Position numbers and translations under genes: made by a program | In this document: positions 27,247-37,166 of the stretch, one piece after another | Layout: every line of letters starts with the position of its first letter | Numbering within the stretch: the stretch's first letter is position 1 | Notes under the pieces: model-generated | Database searches by the model: none | What the model saw: the letters and a program-made list of their open reading frames with translations, nothing else | What the model was told of the DNA's origin: nothing | NCBI RefSeq assembly: GCF_014200395.1 | Contig: NZ_JACHBS010000001.1 | Coordinates: forward strand, 372,001-436,000 | Reading direction: 5' to 3' | Length of the DNA: 64,000 bases | Source of the DNA: Microcella frigidaquae | GTDB lineage: Bacteria > Actinomycetota > Actinomycetes > Actinomycetales > Microbacteriaceae

Positions 27247-28385
27247 CCCTCGGCGAGCCAGGCGCGGAGAGCGGCGCCGTGCTCATCGAGCGCCGGCGGC
27301 GCCGTCGGCACGACGGGCGCGAAGGCCGAGTAGCGCACGGGGTGCGCCAACTGCTCCGGATGCCCCTCCCCCACCGCGACCGTCGGTGCGAGCCCGAGCC
27401 GCCGCGCGAGCGCAAGCGCCTCGCCGATGCCGTTGACGGTTCCGGCGGGCACCCCGACCGCGAGCAGGCGCGCCGCCCAGGCCGCGGCGTCGTCCGCGGC
27501 CAGCAGCGCCTCGAGAGCGGCTTCGAGCTGGTCACGGTGCGCGACCCGCGCGGGGTTGGTCGCGAAGCGCGGGTCGCTCGCGAGCTCGGGAGACCCCAGC
27601 TCACGGCACAGGGCCGCGAACTGCGCATCATTGCCGACGGCGACGGCGAGCATCCCGTCGCGGCAGCGCAGCGTCTCGTAGGGGGCGATCGAGGGGTGCC
27701 GGTTGCCGAGCGCGCGCGGCGACTGCCCGGTCGTGAGGTACGACGAGGCCTGGTTGGCGAGCGAGGCGAGCAGGCTGCCCATGAGCGAGACCTCGACGTG
27801 CTGGCCCTCGCCGCCCGCGCGCTCGCGGTGCAGCAGCGCGGCGAGCACTCCCATGACCGCGTGGTTGGCGGCGAGCAGGTCGACCATGGCCACGCCGACC
27901 TTGCGCGGCTCGCCGCCGGCGTCGCCGGTGATGCTCATGAGGCCGCCGAGCGCTTGCACGAGGAAGTCGTAGCCCGGCATCGATGCACCCTCGCCGGTGG
28001 ACCCGAAGCCGGTGATCGAGCAGTAGACGGCGCGTGGGTTGCGCGCGCGCACGCTCACGGCGTCGAGTCCGAAGCGCTCGAGGGCGCCGGTGCGGTAGTT
28101 CTCGATGACGACGTCGGCGCGGTCGACGAGCGCGCGGGCCGTCGCGAGGTCGTCGGGGTCGCCGAAGTCGAGGGCGATCGACTGCTTGCTGCGGTTGGCC
28201 GACTCGAAGTACGCGCTCGACGACCCCGCCCACGGCGGACCCCAGGCGCGCGTGTCGTCGCCGGCACCCGGGCGCTCGACCTTCACCACGCGCGCGCCCA
28301 GGTCGGCGAGCATGACAGCCGCGGTCGGGCCGGCGAGCACGCGGCTGAGATCGGCGACGAGCATCCCGTCGAGGGGTCGAATCAT
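27243..28385 (-). CDS. CaiB/BaiF class III CoA-transferase
   Basis: A 380-residue enzyme exchanging CoA between carboxylic acids. The family start is MIRPLDGMLVADLSRVLAGP, followed by VVKVERPGAGDDTRAWGPP and, near residue 165, the catalytic Asp in VGVAMVDLLAANHAVMG. It faces the glutaryl-CoA-dehydrogenase-like gene across a 69-bp shared promoter region, as in glutarate or related dicarboxylate catabolism, where a transferase makes glutaryl-CoA from succinyl-CoA or a similar donor. That substrate is inference from context. Confidence 0.9.
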   Translation of the reverse strand: MIRPLDGMLVADLSRVLAGPTAAVMLADLGARVVKVERPGAGDDTRAWGPPWAGSSSAYFESANRSKQSIALDFGDPDDLATARALVDRADVVIENYRTGALERFGLDAVSVRARNPRAVYCSITGFGSTGEGASMPGYDFLVQALGGLMSITGDAGGEPRKVGVAMVDLLAANHAVMGVLAALLHRERAGGEGQHVEVSLMGSLLASLANQASSYLTTGQSPRALGNRHPSIAPYETLRCRDGMLAVAVGNDAQFAALCRELGSPELASDPRFATNPARVAHRDQLEAALEALLAADDAAAWAARLLAVGVPAGTVNGIGEALALARRLGLAPTVAVGEGHPEQLAHPVRYSAFAPVVPTAPPALDEHGAALRAWLAEG

Positions 28386-28386
28386 G

Positions 28387-28407
28387 AGGCAACTGTACAA
28401 GTGGACA
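28387..28407. promoter_or_regulatory. Operator-like element between CoA-transferase and acyl-CoA dehydrogenase genes
   Basis: CAACTGTACAAGTGGACAAA contains a TGTACA palindrome and the partial repeat GTACAA/GGACAA. It lies just upstream of the leftward ATG (28385) within the 69-bp divergent region; TACAGT on the lower strand could be a -10. It could control both genes. No regulator gene is adjacent. Confidence 0.3.
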
Positions 28408-28454
28408 AAAGCGCGAGCGACGGGCACGATGAGCGTGCACCAGAGAGGACCCTC

Positions 28455-29618
28455 ATGACCGACTCGCCCCTTGACCTCATCGGTTTCGACAGCCTGCTCA
28501 CCGACGAGGAGCGAGCGACCCGCGACCGCGTGCGCGCGTTCGTCGACAGCGACCTGCGCCCGAACATCGCCCGCTGGTACGACGAGGGCGTCTTCCCGCG
28601 CGAGATCATCCAACCGATGGGCGCCCTCGGCCTGCTGGGCATGCACCTGCAGGGGTACGGCTGCGCCGGACGATCGGCCGTCGAGTACGGCCTCGCGGCC
28701 GCCGAGCTGGAGGCCGGCGACTCGGGCCTGCGCACCTTCGTCTCGGTGCAGGGCTCGCTGGCGATGACCGCCATCCACACCTTCGGCTCGGAGGAGCAGA
28801 AGACAGAGTGGCTTCCGCGCATGGCGCGTGGTGAGGCGATCGGATGCTTCGGCCTCACCGAGCCGGAGGCCGGCAGCGACCCGGCCTCGATGCGCACCTT
28901 CGCGCGCCGCGACGGTGACGACTGGGTCATCACCGGCAGCAAGCGCTGGATCGGACTCGCGTCGATCGCCGACATCGCCGTGATCTGGGCGAACACGGAT
29001 GCGGGCATCCGCGGCTTCCTCGTGCCGACCGGCACGCCCGGCTTCACCGCGACGCCGATCGCCCAGAAGCTGTCGATGCGTGCGTCGATCCAGTGCGACA
29101 TCGTGCTCGACGAGGTGCGCGTGCCCGCGTCGGCGCAGCTGCCCGGCGCGGAGGGTCTGCGCGGACCGTTCACCTGCCTCAACCAGGCGCGCTACGGCAT
29201 CGTCTGGGGCGTCATGGGCGCGGCGCTCGACAGCTACCGCGCGGCGCTGGCCTACGTGCAGCAGCGCGAGGTGTTCGGCAAGCCGGTCGCCGCCTACCAG
29301 CTGACCCAGCAGAAGCTCGTCGACATGGCGCTCGAGATCGACAAGGGCTTCCTGCTCGCCCTGCAGCTCGGTCGCCTCAAGGATGCGGGCCAGTTGCAGC
29401 CGCACCAGATCTCCGTGGGCAAGCTCAACAACGCGCGCGTGGCGATCGACATCGCCCGCGAGGCGCGCGCGATGCTCGGCGGCAACGGCGTGACCCTCGA
29501 GCACTCGCCGCTGCGGCACGCCAACAACCTGGAGTCGGTGCGCACCTACGAGGGCACCGATGAGGTGCACACGCTGATCCTCGGCAACGCGATCACGGGC
29601 ATCCCCGCGTTCCGCTAG
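28455..29618 (+). CDS. Acyl-CoA dehydrogenase, glutaryl-CoA dehydrogenase-like
   Basis: A 387-residue flavoenzyme. FAD-binding blocks are CFGLTEPEAGSDPASMRT and GSKRWIGLASIAD. QLTQQKLVDMALEI is typical of the glutaryl-CoA dehydrogenase branch, as is the catalytic Glu in TYEGTDEVHTLILGNAITG near residue 365. That enzyme oxidises and decarboxylates glutaryl-CoA to crotonyl-CoA in lysine/tryptophan catabolism. ATG at 28455 follows GAGAGGA. The divergent CoA-transferase strengthens the glutarate assignment. Confidence 0.9.
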   Translation: MTDSPLDLIGFDSLLTDEERATRDRVRAFVDSDLRPNIARWYDEGVFPREIIQPMGALGLLGMHLQGYGCAGRSAVEYGLAAAELEAGDSGLRTFVSVQGSLAMTAIHTFGSEEQKTEWLPRMARGEAIGCFGLTEPEAGSDPASMRTFARRDGDDWVITGSKRWIGLASIADIAVIWANTDAGIRGFLVPTGTPGFTATPIAQKLSMRASIQCDIVLDEVRVPASAQLPGAEGLRGPFTCLNQARYGIVWGVMGAALDSYRAALAYVQQREVFGKPVAAYQLTQQKLVDMALEIDKGFLLALQLGRLKDAGQLQPHQISVGKLNNARVAIDIAREARAMLGGNGVTLEHSPLRHANNLESVRTYEGTDEVHTLILGNAITGIPAFR

Positions 29619-29626
29619 CCGCATCC

Positions 29627-29658
29627 CCCGCGCCCCCGTCGGGGCCGGGTGGCGCGGG
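29627..29658. terminator. GC-rich hairpin after the glutaryl-CoA-dehydrogenase-like gene
   Basis: CCCGCGCC (29627-29634) pairs with GGCGCGGG (29651-29658), with a smaller CCCCGTCGGGG stem inside. It lies between convergent genes, 9 bp past the stop of the rightward one. Confidence 0.6.
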
Positions 29659-29689
29659 TGGCGCTAGCGGGTGTTCGGCGCGCGGCGCG

Positions 29690-31138
29690 CTACTCCCCCA
29701 CGCGGGCAGGAACGACCGCCGGGTGCGTCCCCGCCATCGTCTCGAGCACCCGCACGACCTGCGAGCTGTAGCCGAACTCGTTGTCGTACCAGACGTACAC
29801 GACGAGGTTGTCGCCCGTGCTGATGGTGGCGAGTCCGTCGACGATGCCGGCGCGGTGCGAGCCGATGAAGTCGGTCGAGACCACCTCGGGCGACTCGATG
29901 TAGTCGATCTGCTGGCGCAGGTTCGAGTGCAGCGAGGCCTGGCGCAGGAAGGTGTTCACCTCGTCGCGCGTGGTCGGTCGGGCGAGACGCAGGTTGAGGA
30001 TCGCCATCGACACGTCGGGGGTGGGCACGCGGATCGCGTTGCCGGTGAGCTTGCCCTCGAGCACGGGCAGCGCCTTCGCGACGGCCTTCGCAGCGCCGGT
30101 CTCGGTGATGACCATGTTGAGCGCGGCCGAGCGGCCGCGCCGGTCGCCCTTGTGGAAGTTGTCGATCAGGTTCTGGTCGTTCGTGAACGAGTGCACGGTC
30201 TCGACGTGGCCGTGCACGATGCCGTACTCGTCGTTCAGCACCTTCAGCACCGGGGTGATCGCGTTGGTCGTGCACGAGGCGGCGGTGACGATGCGCTGGT
30301 CCGCCGTGATCGTCTCGTGGTTGATGCCGTGCACGATGTTCGGCAGCGCGCCCTTGCCCGGGGCGGTCAGCAGCACCCGTGCGACACCCGTCGAGCGCAG
30401 GTGCTGCGCGAGCCCCTCCTCGTCGCGCCAGCGGCCCGTGTTGTCGACGACGATCGCGTTGTCGATGCCGTAGGCGGTGTAGTCGATCGCGGCCGGGTCG
30501 TCGGCGTAGATCACCTGGATCAGCGTGCCGTTGGCGAGGATCGTGTTCGCCTCGGCGTCGACGGTGATCGTGCCCTCGAAGGGCCCGTGCACCGAGTCGC
30601 GGCGCAGCAGGCTCGCGCGCTTGACGATGTCGTTCTCGCCGCCCTTGCGCACGACAATCGCGCGCAGGTGCAGTCCCGCGCCGTTGCCGGCGTGGGCGAT
30701 CAGGATGCGTGCCAGCAGCCGCCCGATGCGGCCGAAGCCGTACAGCACCACGTCGGTGCCGCGCGGGTCGCCGGTGGGCGCCGGAGCAGCGCCGACGACC
30801 TCACCGAGGTAGGCGGCGAGCGAGCGCCCGGCACCGTGCGCGTCGTAGTCGCCGAGCAGGCGCGCGATGTCGAGGGATGCGGAGCCCGGGTCGAGCGTGA
30901 GCAGGGCATCCAGCACCTCGCGCGTGCGCTCGAGCGGCAGCACCGCACCCGTGACGTGGTGCGCGTAGCGGTGCGCCTTGATGACGCCGATCGGCGACTG
31001 GTTGATGAGCCGGCGGCCGTGGATCGAGGTCACCACCCCGTGGTCGCGGTAGAGACGGCCGATCAGCGGGATCAGCTGCTCGGCGAGGGTCTCGCGGGCC
31101 TTCCAGGCCTCGCGCTGGGCAATGACGGCGTCGGTCAT
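29690..31138 (-). CDS. gapB: Glyceraldehyde-3-phosphate dehydrogenase, long GapB-type
   Basis: A 482-residue enzyme, about 130 residues longer than glycolytic GAPDH because of an N-terminal extension (residues 1-125) with no known catalytic part. The Rossmann loop is LYGFGRIGRLLARI (about 132) and the catalytic Cys lies in TAASCTTNAITPVL (about 285); WYDNEFGYS closes the domain. Long GapB-type enzymes in Corynebacterium serve gluconeogenesis, often with NADP. ATG at 31138 follows AGGAG by 8 nt; a GTG 7 codons upstream is less likely. The gluconeogenic role is inferred. Confidence 0.9.
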   Translation of the reverse strand: MTDAVIAQREAWKARETLAEQLIPLIGRLYRDHGVVTSIHGRRLINQSPIGVIKAHRYAHHVTGAVLPLERTREVLDALLTLDPGSASLDIARLLGDYDAHGAGRSLAAYLGEVVGAAPAPTGDPRGTDVVLYGFGRIGRLLARILIAHAGNGAGLHLRAIVVRKGGENDIVKRASLLRRDSVHGPFEGTITVDAEANTILANGTLIQVIYADDPAAIDYTAYGIDNAIVVDNTGRWRDEEGLAQHLRSTGVARVLLTAPGKGALPNIVHGINHETITADQRIVTAASCTTNAITPVLKVLNDEYGIVHGHVETVHSFTNDQNLIDNFHKGDRRGRSAALNMVITETGAAKAVAKALPVLEGKLTGNAIRVPTPDVSMAILNLRLARPTTRDEVNTFLRQASLHSNLRQQIDYIESPEVVSTDFIGSHRAGIVDGLATISTGDNLVVYVWYDNEFGYSSQVVRVLETMAGTHPAVVPARVGE

Positions 31139-31294
31139 GGTTCGTTCTCCTGCGCGCACGATCGACTTGTGGTCGACGGCCGCGCGGGTCGGGGGCGGTT
31201 TCGCTCACGAGGGTAGCGAGCGGGCGTCCCGCGATCGGGGCCGCACGGCCGGTCACGGCGCGAAAGTTCGGCGGTTCTTTCCGAATCGAGCGGG

Positions 31295-32554
31295 TCAGGC
31301 GCCGTCTGCGGCGGCGAGCTGTCCGCAGGCACCGTCGATCTCCTTGCCCCGCGTGTCGCGCAGGGTCGTGGGGATGCCGGCGGCCTCCAGCCGCCGGACG
31401 AACTCGCGCATGACCGCGGGCTCCGAGCTCGTCCAGATCGACCCGGGCGTCGGATTCAGCGGGATCGGGTTCACGTGCACCCAGCCCCGCCCCCGGGCGA
31501 GCAGCTTCTGCGCGAGCAGGTCGGCGCGCCAGGCGTGGTCGTTCATGTCCTTGATGAGCGCGTACTCGATCGACACCCGGCGGCCGGTGGCATCGAAGTA
31601 GGCGCGCGCGGCGTCGAGGGCCTCGTCGACCTTCCATCGCGAGTTGACCGGGATCAGCTCGTCGCGCAGCTCGTCGTCGGGCGCGTGCAGGCTCAGCGCG
31701 AAGGTGACCGGCACCTTCTCGGCGGCGAGCTTCTCGATGGCGGGAACGAGCCCGACCGTCGAGACGGTGATGTGCCGGGCGCTCATGCCGAGGCCGTCGG
31801 GCTGGGGGGCGACCATCGTGCGCACCGCATCCATCACGCGGTTGTAGTTGGCGAGCGGCTCGCCCATTCCCATGAACACGATGTTGCTGACCCGCTCGGG
31901 CGTGGTCTCGCCGCGCTTCTTGCCACCGAGCTCGCCTGCGGCGATCGCCGCGTTGGCCTGCACGACCTGGTCGACGATCTCGGCAGTCGACATGTTGCGC
32001 GTCAGCCCGGCCTGGCCGGTGGCGCAGAACGGGCAGTTCATGCCGCACCCGGCCTGGCTGGAGACGCACAAGGTGATGCGGCCGGGGTAGCGCATGAGCA
32101 CGCTCTCGACCAGGGCTCCGTCGTGCAGTTTCCAGAGGAATTTGATGGTGTCGCCGTTGTCGGTGCGCAGGCGCCGCACCTCGGTCAGCAGCGGCGGCAG
32201 CAGGCCGGCGACGAGCTCGTCGCGCTGGGCGGCCGGCAGGTCGGTCATGCGCGCCGGGTCGGTCGTGCAGTGGGTGAAGTAGTGGGTGCTCAGCTGCTTC
32301 GCGCGGAAGCCGGGCAGGCCGAGCTCGATGACACGGGCGGTGCGCTGCTCGGGCGTGAGATCGGCGAGGTGCACGGGCGGCTTGCCGCGCTTCGGCTCGG
32401 CGAACTGCAGCACTGGCCGGCCGTCCGGGCCGAGCTTCTGCTGCCAGCCCTCGGTCGTCGGGCGGACCTGGGGACGAGCATCCGTCGTCGATGGGGCGGC
32501 CGCGCGCGGGGTCGGGGCCGCGCCGTTGTTGCGGATGCCGCGCTCGACTGCCAT
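31295..32554 (-). CDS. rlmN: 23S rRNA (adenine-C2)-methyltransferase RlmN
   Basis: A 419-residue radical-SAM enzyme that methylates A2503 of 23S rRNA (and A37 of some tRNAs). The cluster motif CGMNCPFC (CX3CX2C) lies near residue 170. [29 protein letters not shown] and [18 protein letters not shown] are family blocks; the methyl-carrying Cys is in [11 protein letters not shown] at the C-terminus. ATG at 32554 has AGGGTA (TACCCT on the coding strand, 32562-32567) 7 nt upstream. The N-terminal 40 residues are a variable Ala/Thr/Pro extension. Confidence 0.96.
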   Translation of the reverse strand: MAVERGIRNNGAAPTPRAAAPSTTDARPQVRPTTEGWQQKLGPDGRPVLQFAEPKRGKPPVHLADLTPEQRTARVIELGLPGFRAKQLSTHYFTHCTTDPARMTDLPAAQRDELVAGLLPPLLTEVRRLRTDNGDTIKFLWKLHDGALVESVLMRYPGRITLCVSSQAGCGMNCPFCATGQAGLTRNMSTAEIVDQVVQANAAIAAGELGGKKRGETTPERVSNIVFMGMGEPLANYNRVMDAVRTMVAPQPDGLGMSARHITVSTVGLVPAIEKLAAEKVPVTFALSLHAPDDELRDELIPVNSRWKVDEALDAARAYFDATGRRVSIEYALIKDMNDHAWRADLLAQKLLARGRGWVHVNPIPLNPTPGSIWTSSEPAVMREFVRRLEAAGIPTTLRDTRGKEIDGACGQLAAADGA

Positions 32555-32574
32555 GCCTCCCAGGGTACGCGGTG

Positions 32575-33495
32575 TCAGACGACGCGCCCGGACAGTGTGT
32601 CGTCGACCCAGTCTGCGATGAGCGGCACGATGCGCTCGTCGATGGGCCGGCGCAGATCGCTGCGGTAGTCCTTCAACGATGCCGCCGGCTGACGCCGCAG
32701 GATGTGGCTGAGCCCGTCGAGCACCTCGCTCCGGGTGGGTGCCGCGCGCACTGTCGCGATGAGCAGGGTGTCCTCCGGCGGGGATTGCAGGTCGAACTCT
32801 CCGCCCAGGGCGAGGACCGGCTGCGGGGCGGACCGCAGGTCGGCGGTCGGGTCGTAGGCCATGAACTCGCGGTGCCAGCGGGCGTTGATGCGGGCGCCGC
32901 CGATGCGGGCGACATCGCCGGTGGTGGCGAGAATCTTCTGCCGGTTCTTCTCGGTCTGCGCCTCGAGGTCGGTGCGCATCAGGCGCAGGATGCCCCGCAC
33001 GAGTCCCGGCACCTGATCCTGCAGCGCCTGCGCCTGCCAGCGCAGCACCTCGAGGCCCGAGCGGGCATAGCCCGACAGGAGCACTCCCCCGGCCACCGCG
33101 GGTCGCTCGGCGAGGATGCGCGCCGCGATCGCGGAGCCCTCGCTATGGCCGATCACCACGATTGGCAGGTGCGCGCCGGCGAGGAGGGTCGCGGCATGGT
33201 CGACGACGGCGAGAGCGTCGTCCACGAGGTCGTGGAACCCGGTCGCCAGGAAGTCGCCGCCCGTCGCGCCGACGCCGCGCTTGTCCCAGCGGACGCTCGC
33301 GATGCCCCGGGCCGCCAGGCCCTCCGCGAGCTGGCGCTGGATGCCGAGGGGCAGACGGCGAGCGTCTCCGTTGCGGTCGATCGGGCCGCTGCCGGGGAGG
33401 AGGACTGCGAGAGCGAGCGCCCCGGCCAGGCCGGGTACGGGCTCGAGGATCTCGGCGGCGAGCGGCACCGCGGCGGGGATCGAGATCGCGGTCAT
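32575..33495 (-). CDS. Alpha/beta-hydrolase
   Basis: A 306-residue serine hydrolase. [16 protein letters not shown] holds the oxyanion strand, [13 protein letters not shown] the second loop, [12 protein letters not shown] the nucleophile elbow (GHSEG), and GLSHIL the likely catalytic His. The family resembles esterases/dienelactone-hydrolase-like enzymes; the substrate is unknown. Its ATG overlaps the stop of the upstream PH-like gene by 4 bp, so the two are made together. Confidence 0.85.
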   Translation of the reverse strand: MTAISIPAAVPLAAEILEPVPGLAGALALAVLLPGSGPIDRNGDARRLPLGIQRQLAEGLAARGIASVRWDKRGVGATGGDFLATGFHDLVDDALAVVDHAATLLAGAHLPIVVIGHSEGSAIAARILAERPAVAGGVLLSGYARSGLEVLRWQAQALQDQVPGLVRGILRLMRTDLEAQTEKNRQKILATTGDVARIGGARINARWHREFMAYDPTADLRSAPQPVLALGGEFDLQSPPEDTLLIATVRAAPTRSEVLDGLSHILRRQPAASLKDYRSDLRRPIDERIVPLIADWVDDTLSGRVV

Positions 33496-33854
33496 CGAGC
33501 CGGGTCCGCCACCAGGCCGCCCAGCTGCGCGGCAAGCTCGGGCGCGCGCTCGGTCGAGACGATCACCGAACGCAGCGAACCGGCACGGGTGTGGATGCGC
33601 AGGGCCGGCCCACGACCACGGACGAGCGCGATGGTGGCTCCGCCACGACGGCGCCAGGTGCCGATCTTCGCTCCGCCGGGCACACCGAGTCCGGGGGCAC
33701 GGAGTCCCTGGACGGCGGCGAGGCCGTCGGGTACGGCATCCACGGCGCTGATCGCGTCGAGGGGCAGTCGGAGGTCGCCGCGGAGCGCGAAGATGCGCTC
33801 GGCGACGGTGAGGCGCAGGGTGACGCTCTGGGCGTCGATCGTGATGGTCGGCAC
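33492..33854 (-). CDS. Small PH-like beta-rich protein of unknown function
   Basis: A 120-residue protein, mostly predicted beta strands: VTLRLTVAERIFALRGDLRLP, then GGAKIGTWRRRGGATIALVRGRGPALRIHT and a final helix ERAPELAAQLGGLV. The pattern (strands plus C-terminal helix, GxKxGTW block) resembles bacterial PH-like domains. GTG at 33854 follows AAAGG. It starts a two-gene operon with the hydrolase, from a divergent AT-rich promoter region shared with an HTH regulator gene. Confidence 0.7.
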   Translation of the reverse strand: MPTITIDAQSVTLRLTVAERIFALRGDLRLPLDAISAVDAVPDGLAAVQGLRAPGLGVPGGAKIGTWRRRGGATIALVRGRGPALRIHTRAGSLRSVIVSTERAPELAAQLGGLVADPAR

Positions 33855-33883
33855 ATCAGGCCTTTCTTCTCGGGAACTCCTCA

Positions 33884-33925
33884 TTGATATCATAGTTGAT
33901 AATGTTTGTGCAACTGAGATTGATA
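33884..33925. promoter_or_regulatory. Divergent control region with three TTGATA repeats and an inverted repeat
   Basis: TTGATA occurs at 33884, 33896 and 33920, spaced 12 and 24 bp. TATCA-TAGT-TGATA (33888-33901) is a perfect inverted repeat inside. This AT-rich stretch stands out in the GC-rich surroundings and lies immediately before the HTH regulator gene. It is a good candidate for that regulator's own operator, acting on both divergent operons. Confidence 0.55.
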
Positions 33926-33935
33926 GGGTGGGATC

Positions 33936-34460
33936 ATGACGACCGCCGACCTGCTGCTGCACCCCGTGCGGCTTCGGATTATCCAGGCGATGCTCGGCCG
34001 CGACGCGCTCACCACGCGCGACCTGGGCGAGCGCCTGCCCGAGATCGCGCCCGCGACTCTCTACCGCCACGTCGGCGCGCTCGTGGACGCCGAGGTGCTG
34101 ACCGTTGTCGCAGAGCGGAAAGTGCGCGGAACCGTCGAGCGCACCCTGCGGCTGCGCGAGGAGCGCACGAGCGTCGATGCCGACGATCCCGAGCTCGATG
34201 CCGAGGCGCTCCGCGGCGGATTCCTCGCCTATCTGGCGAGCCTCGCCGGCGCTTTCGACGGCTACCTCGATGGCCCCCGCACGACGCTCGCGGCCGATCT
34301 CGTCGGGTTCCGGCAGATCGCCGTCCACGCGACCGACGACGAGTGGCGCACGGCCCTGGCGGGGATGCGCGAGGCGATCGCGCCGCTGCTGCAGCGCGAG
34401 CAGGCACCGCCTGGCGCGCGCCGACGGATCCTCGCTACGGTGAGCCTGCCCGCCGACTGA
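33936..34460 (+). CDS. ArsR-like winged-helix transcriptional regulator
   Basis: A 174-residue regulator. The N-terminal winged helix (about 5-75: LLLHPVRLRIIQAMLGRDAL, then IAPATLYRHVGALVDAEVLT) is of the ArsR/HTH_20 type; the rest is a helical sensor/dimer domain with no metal-binding cysteines. ATG at 33936 sits 11 bp after the repeat region it probably binds. A YciI-family gene follows 30 bp downstream, and a PH-like/hydrolase operon diverges from it. Confidence 0.85.
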   Translation: MTTADLLLHPVRLRIIQAMLGRDALTTRDLGERLPEIAPATLYRHVGALVDAEVLTVVAERKVRGTVERTLRLREERTSVDADDPELDAEALRGGFLAYLASLAGAFDGYLDGPRTTLAADLVGFRQIAVHATDDEWRTALAGMREAIAPLLQREQAPPGARRRILATVSLPAD

Positions 34461-34490
34461 CGGCGGGGACATCTGGTCGAAGGAGCCGCC

Positions 34491-34928
34491 ATGCCCACCT
34501 ACATGCTCATCATGCGTGCCAGCGAGGCCGGTCTCGCTGCCAGCAAAGCCCAGGACATGGAGTCGGTGATCACCGCCATGGGCCGGTACAACGAGGCGAT
34601 GATGGATGCGGGCGTCATGGTCGGCGGCGACGGCCTCAGCGACCCGGCGGAGGGCGCGGTCGTCGACTTCTCGACCCCGGAGCCCTCGGTCACCCCGGGC
34701 GCCTACGGTCCGGTCGAGTCGCTCTTCAACGGCTACTGGACGATCCGGGTCGACGACCTCGATGCCGCCACCGACTGGGCGCGACGGTGCCCACTCGGCC
34801 CCGGGCAGAAGCTCGAGGTGCGGCGCGTGACCGACGAGAGCGACTTCGCTGATTTCGCCGACAACGAGTACCTGCAGAAGGAGGCAGGTTGGCGCGAGGA
34901 GCTCGAGGGGAAGCCCGCGGAGGGCTGA
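34491..34928 (+). CDS. YciI-family (YCII/DGPF-domain) protein
   Basis: A 145-residue protein of the dimeric ferredoxin-like YCII fold: MPTYMLIMRASEAG, MGRYNEAMMDAGVMVGGDGL, YWTIRVDDLDAATDWARRCP, LEVRRVTDESDF. In actinobacteria these often accompany sigma-factor or ArsR-type regulators. No enzymatic activity can be assigned. AAGGAG lies about 7 nt before the ATG. Probably cotranscribed with the regulator upstream. It is convergent with argG, with 3 bp between the stops. Confidence 0.88.
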   Translation: MPTYMLIMRASEAGLAASKAQDMESVITAMGRYNEAMMDAGVMVGGDGLSDPAEGAVVDFSTPEPSVTPGAYGPVESLFNGYWTIRVDDLDAATDWARRCPLGPGQKLEVRRVTDESDFADFADNEYLQKEAGWREELEGKPAEG

Positions 34929-34931
34929 GCC

Positions 34932-36383
<1,452 letters not shown>

Positions 36384-36527
36384 CTATCGGCGGTCGCGGA
36401 CCGGGCTGTCGTGCACGATCGCGAGCGCGAACGCTGGCAGAACGTGCGCCCGCAGGGGGTTCGACCGAACCTCGGATGCTTCTGCAGACGCTCGTGCTCA
36501 GGCGGGCGGCGCACTAGCGTGGCACGC

Positions 36528-37136
36528 GTGGCTGAGTCGAGCATCCGCATCGTGCCCGCGAACGAGGCGAGCTGGGACGACCTGCAGGCGATCCTCACGG
36601 GCGCGGCGGGCCGCTGCCAGTGCACGCGGCAGCGGCTCGGCGACCGCGAGTGGTACGCCCTGCCGGTCGAGCAGCGCGCCCAGGTGCTGCGCGAGGCGGT
36701 CGGGTGCGACGACCGCTCCCCCGACCGCGATCCGGCCCGCACCGCGGGCATCGTGGCGTACGTCGACGACGAGCCGGCCGGCTGGGCGGCGGTGGATGCC
36801 CGCAGCGCGTTCCGCCGCCTGCGCGGCTCCCCCGTTCCCTGGGCCGGCCGCGCCGAGCTGCCCGACGACGACACGGTGTGGGCGATCGCCTGCCTGGTGG
36901 TGCGGCGCGGGTTCCGCGGGCAGCACCTCACGTACGCCCTCGTCGCGGCGGCGGTCGAGCACGCCCGCGCGCGCGGGGCCCGCGCGGTCGAGGGCTACCC
37001 GATGCTGACGCGCGGCGCCGCGGTGACCTGGGACGAGCTGAACGTGGGGCCGGTGGGGCCGTTTCTCGCGGCGGGGTTCACCGAGGTCTCGCACCCGACG
37101 ACGCGCCGGGTGGTCATGCGGCTCGACCTCGCCTGA
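36528..37136 (+). CDS. GNAT-family N-acetyltransferase
   Basis: A 202-residue acetyltransferase. Acetyl-CoA motif A is visible as WAIACLVVRRGFRGQHLTYALVAAAVEHAR (Arg/Gly-X-Gly replaced by RGQHLT), and motif B as GPFLAAGFTEV. An N-terminal GRCQCTRQRL segment has two cysteines. The start GTG at 36528 lies 7 nt after TAGCGT (36515-36520); a GTG three codons earlier would sit on the -10. The substrate is unknown. The 153-bp gap upstream to argG holds the two promoters and nothing else I can see. Confidence 0.8.
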   Translation: MAESSIRIVPANEASWDDLQAILTGAAGRCQCTRQRLGDREWYALPVEQRAQVLREAVGCDDRSPDRDPARTAGIVAYVDDEPAGWAAVDARSAFRRLRGSPVPWAGRAELPDDDTVWAIACLVVRRGFRGQHLTYALVAAAVEHARARGARAVEGYPMLTRGAAVTWDELNVGPVGPFLAAGFTEVSHPTTRRVVMRLDLA

Positions 37137-37166
37137 GCATCCGCGCGAACAGCCGCGGCGGTCGGC

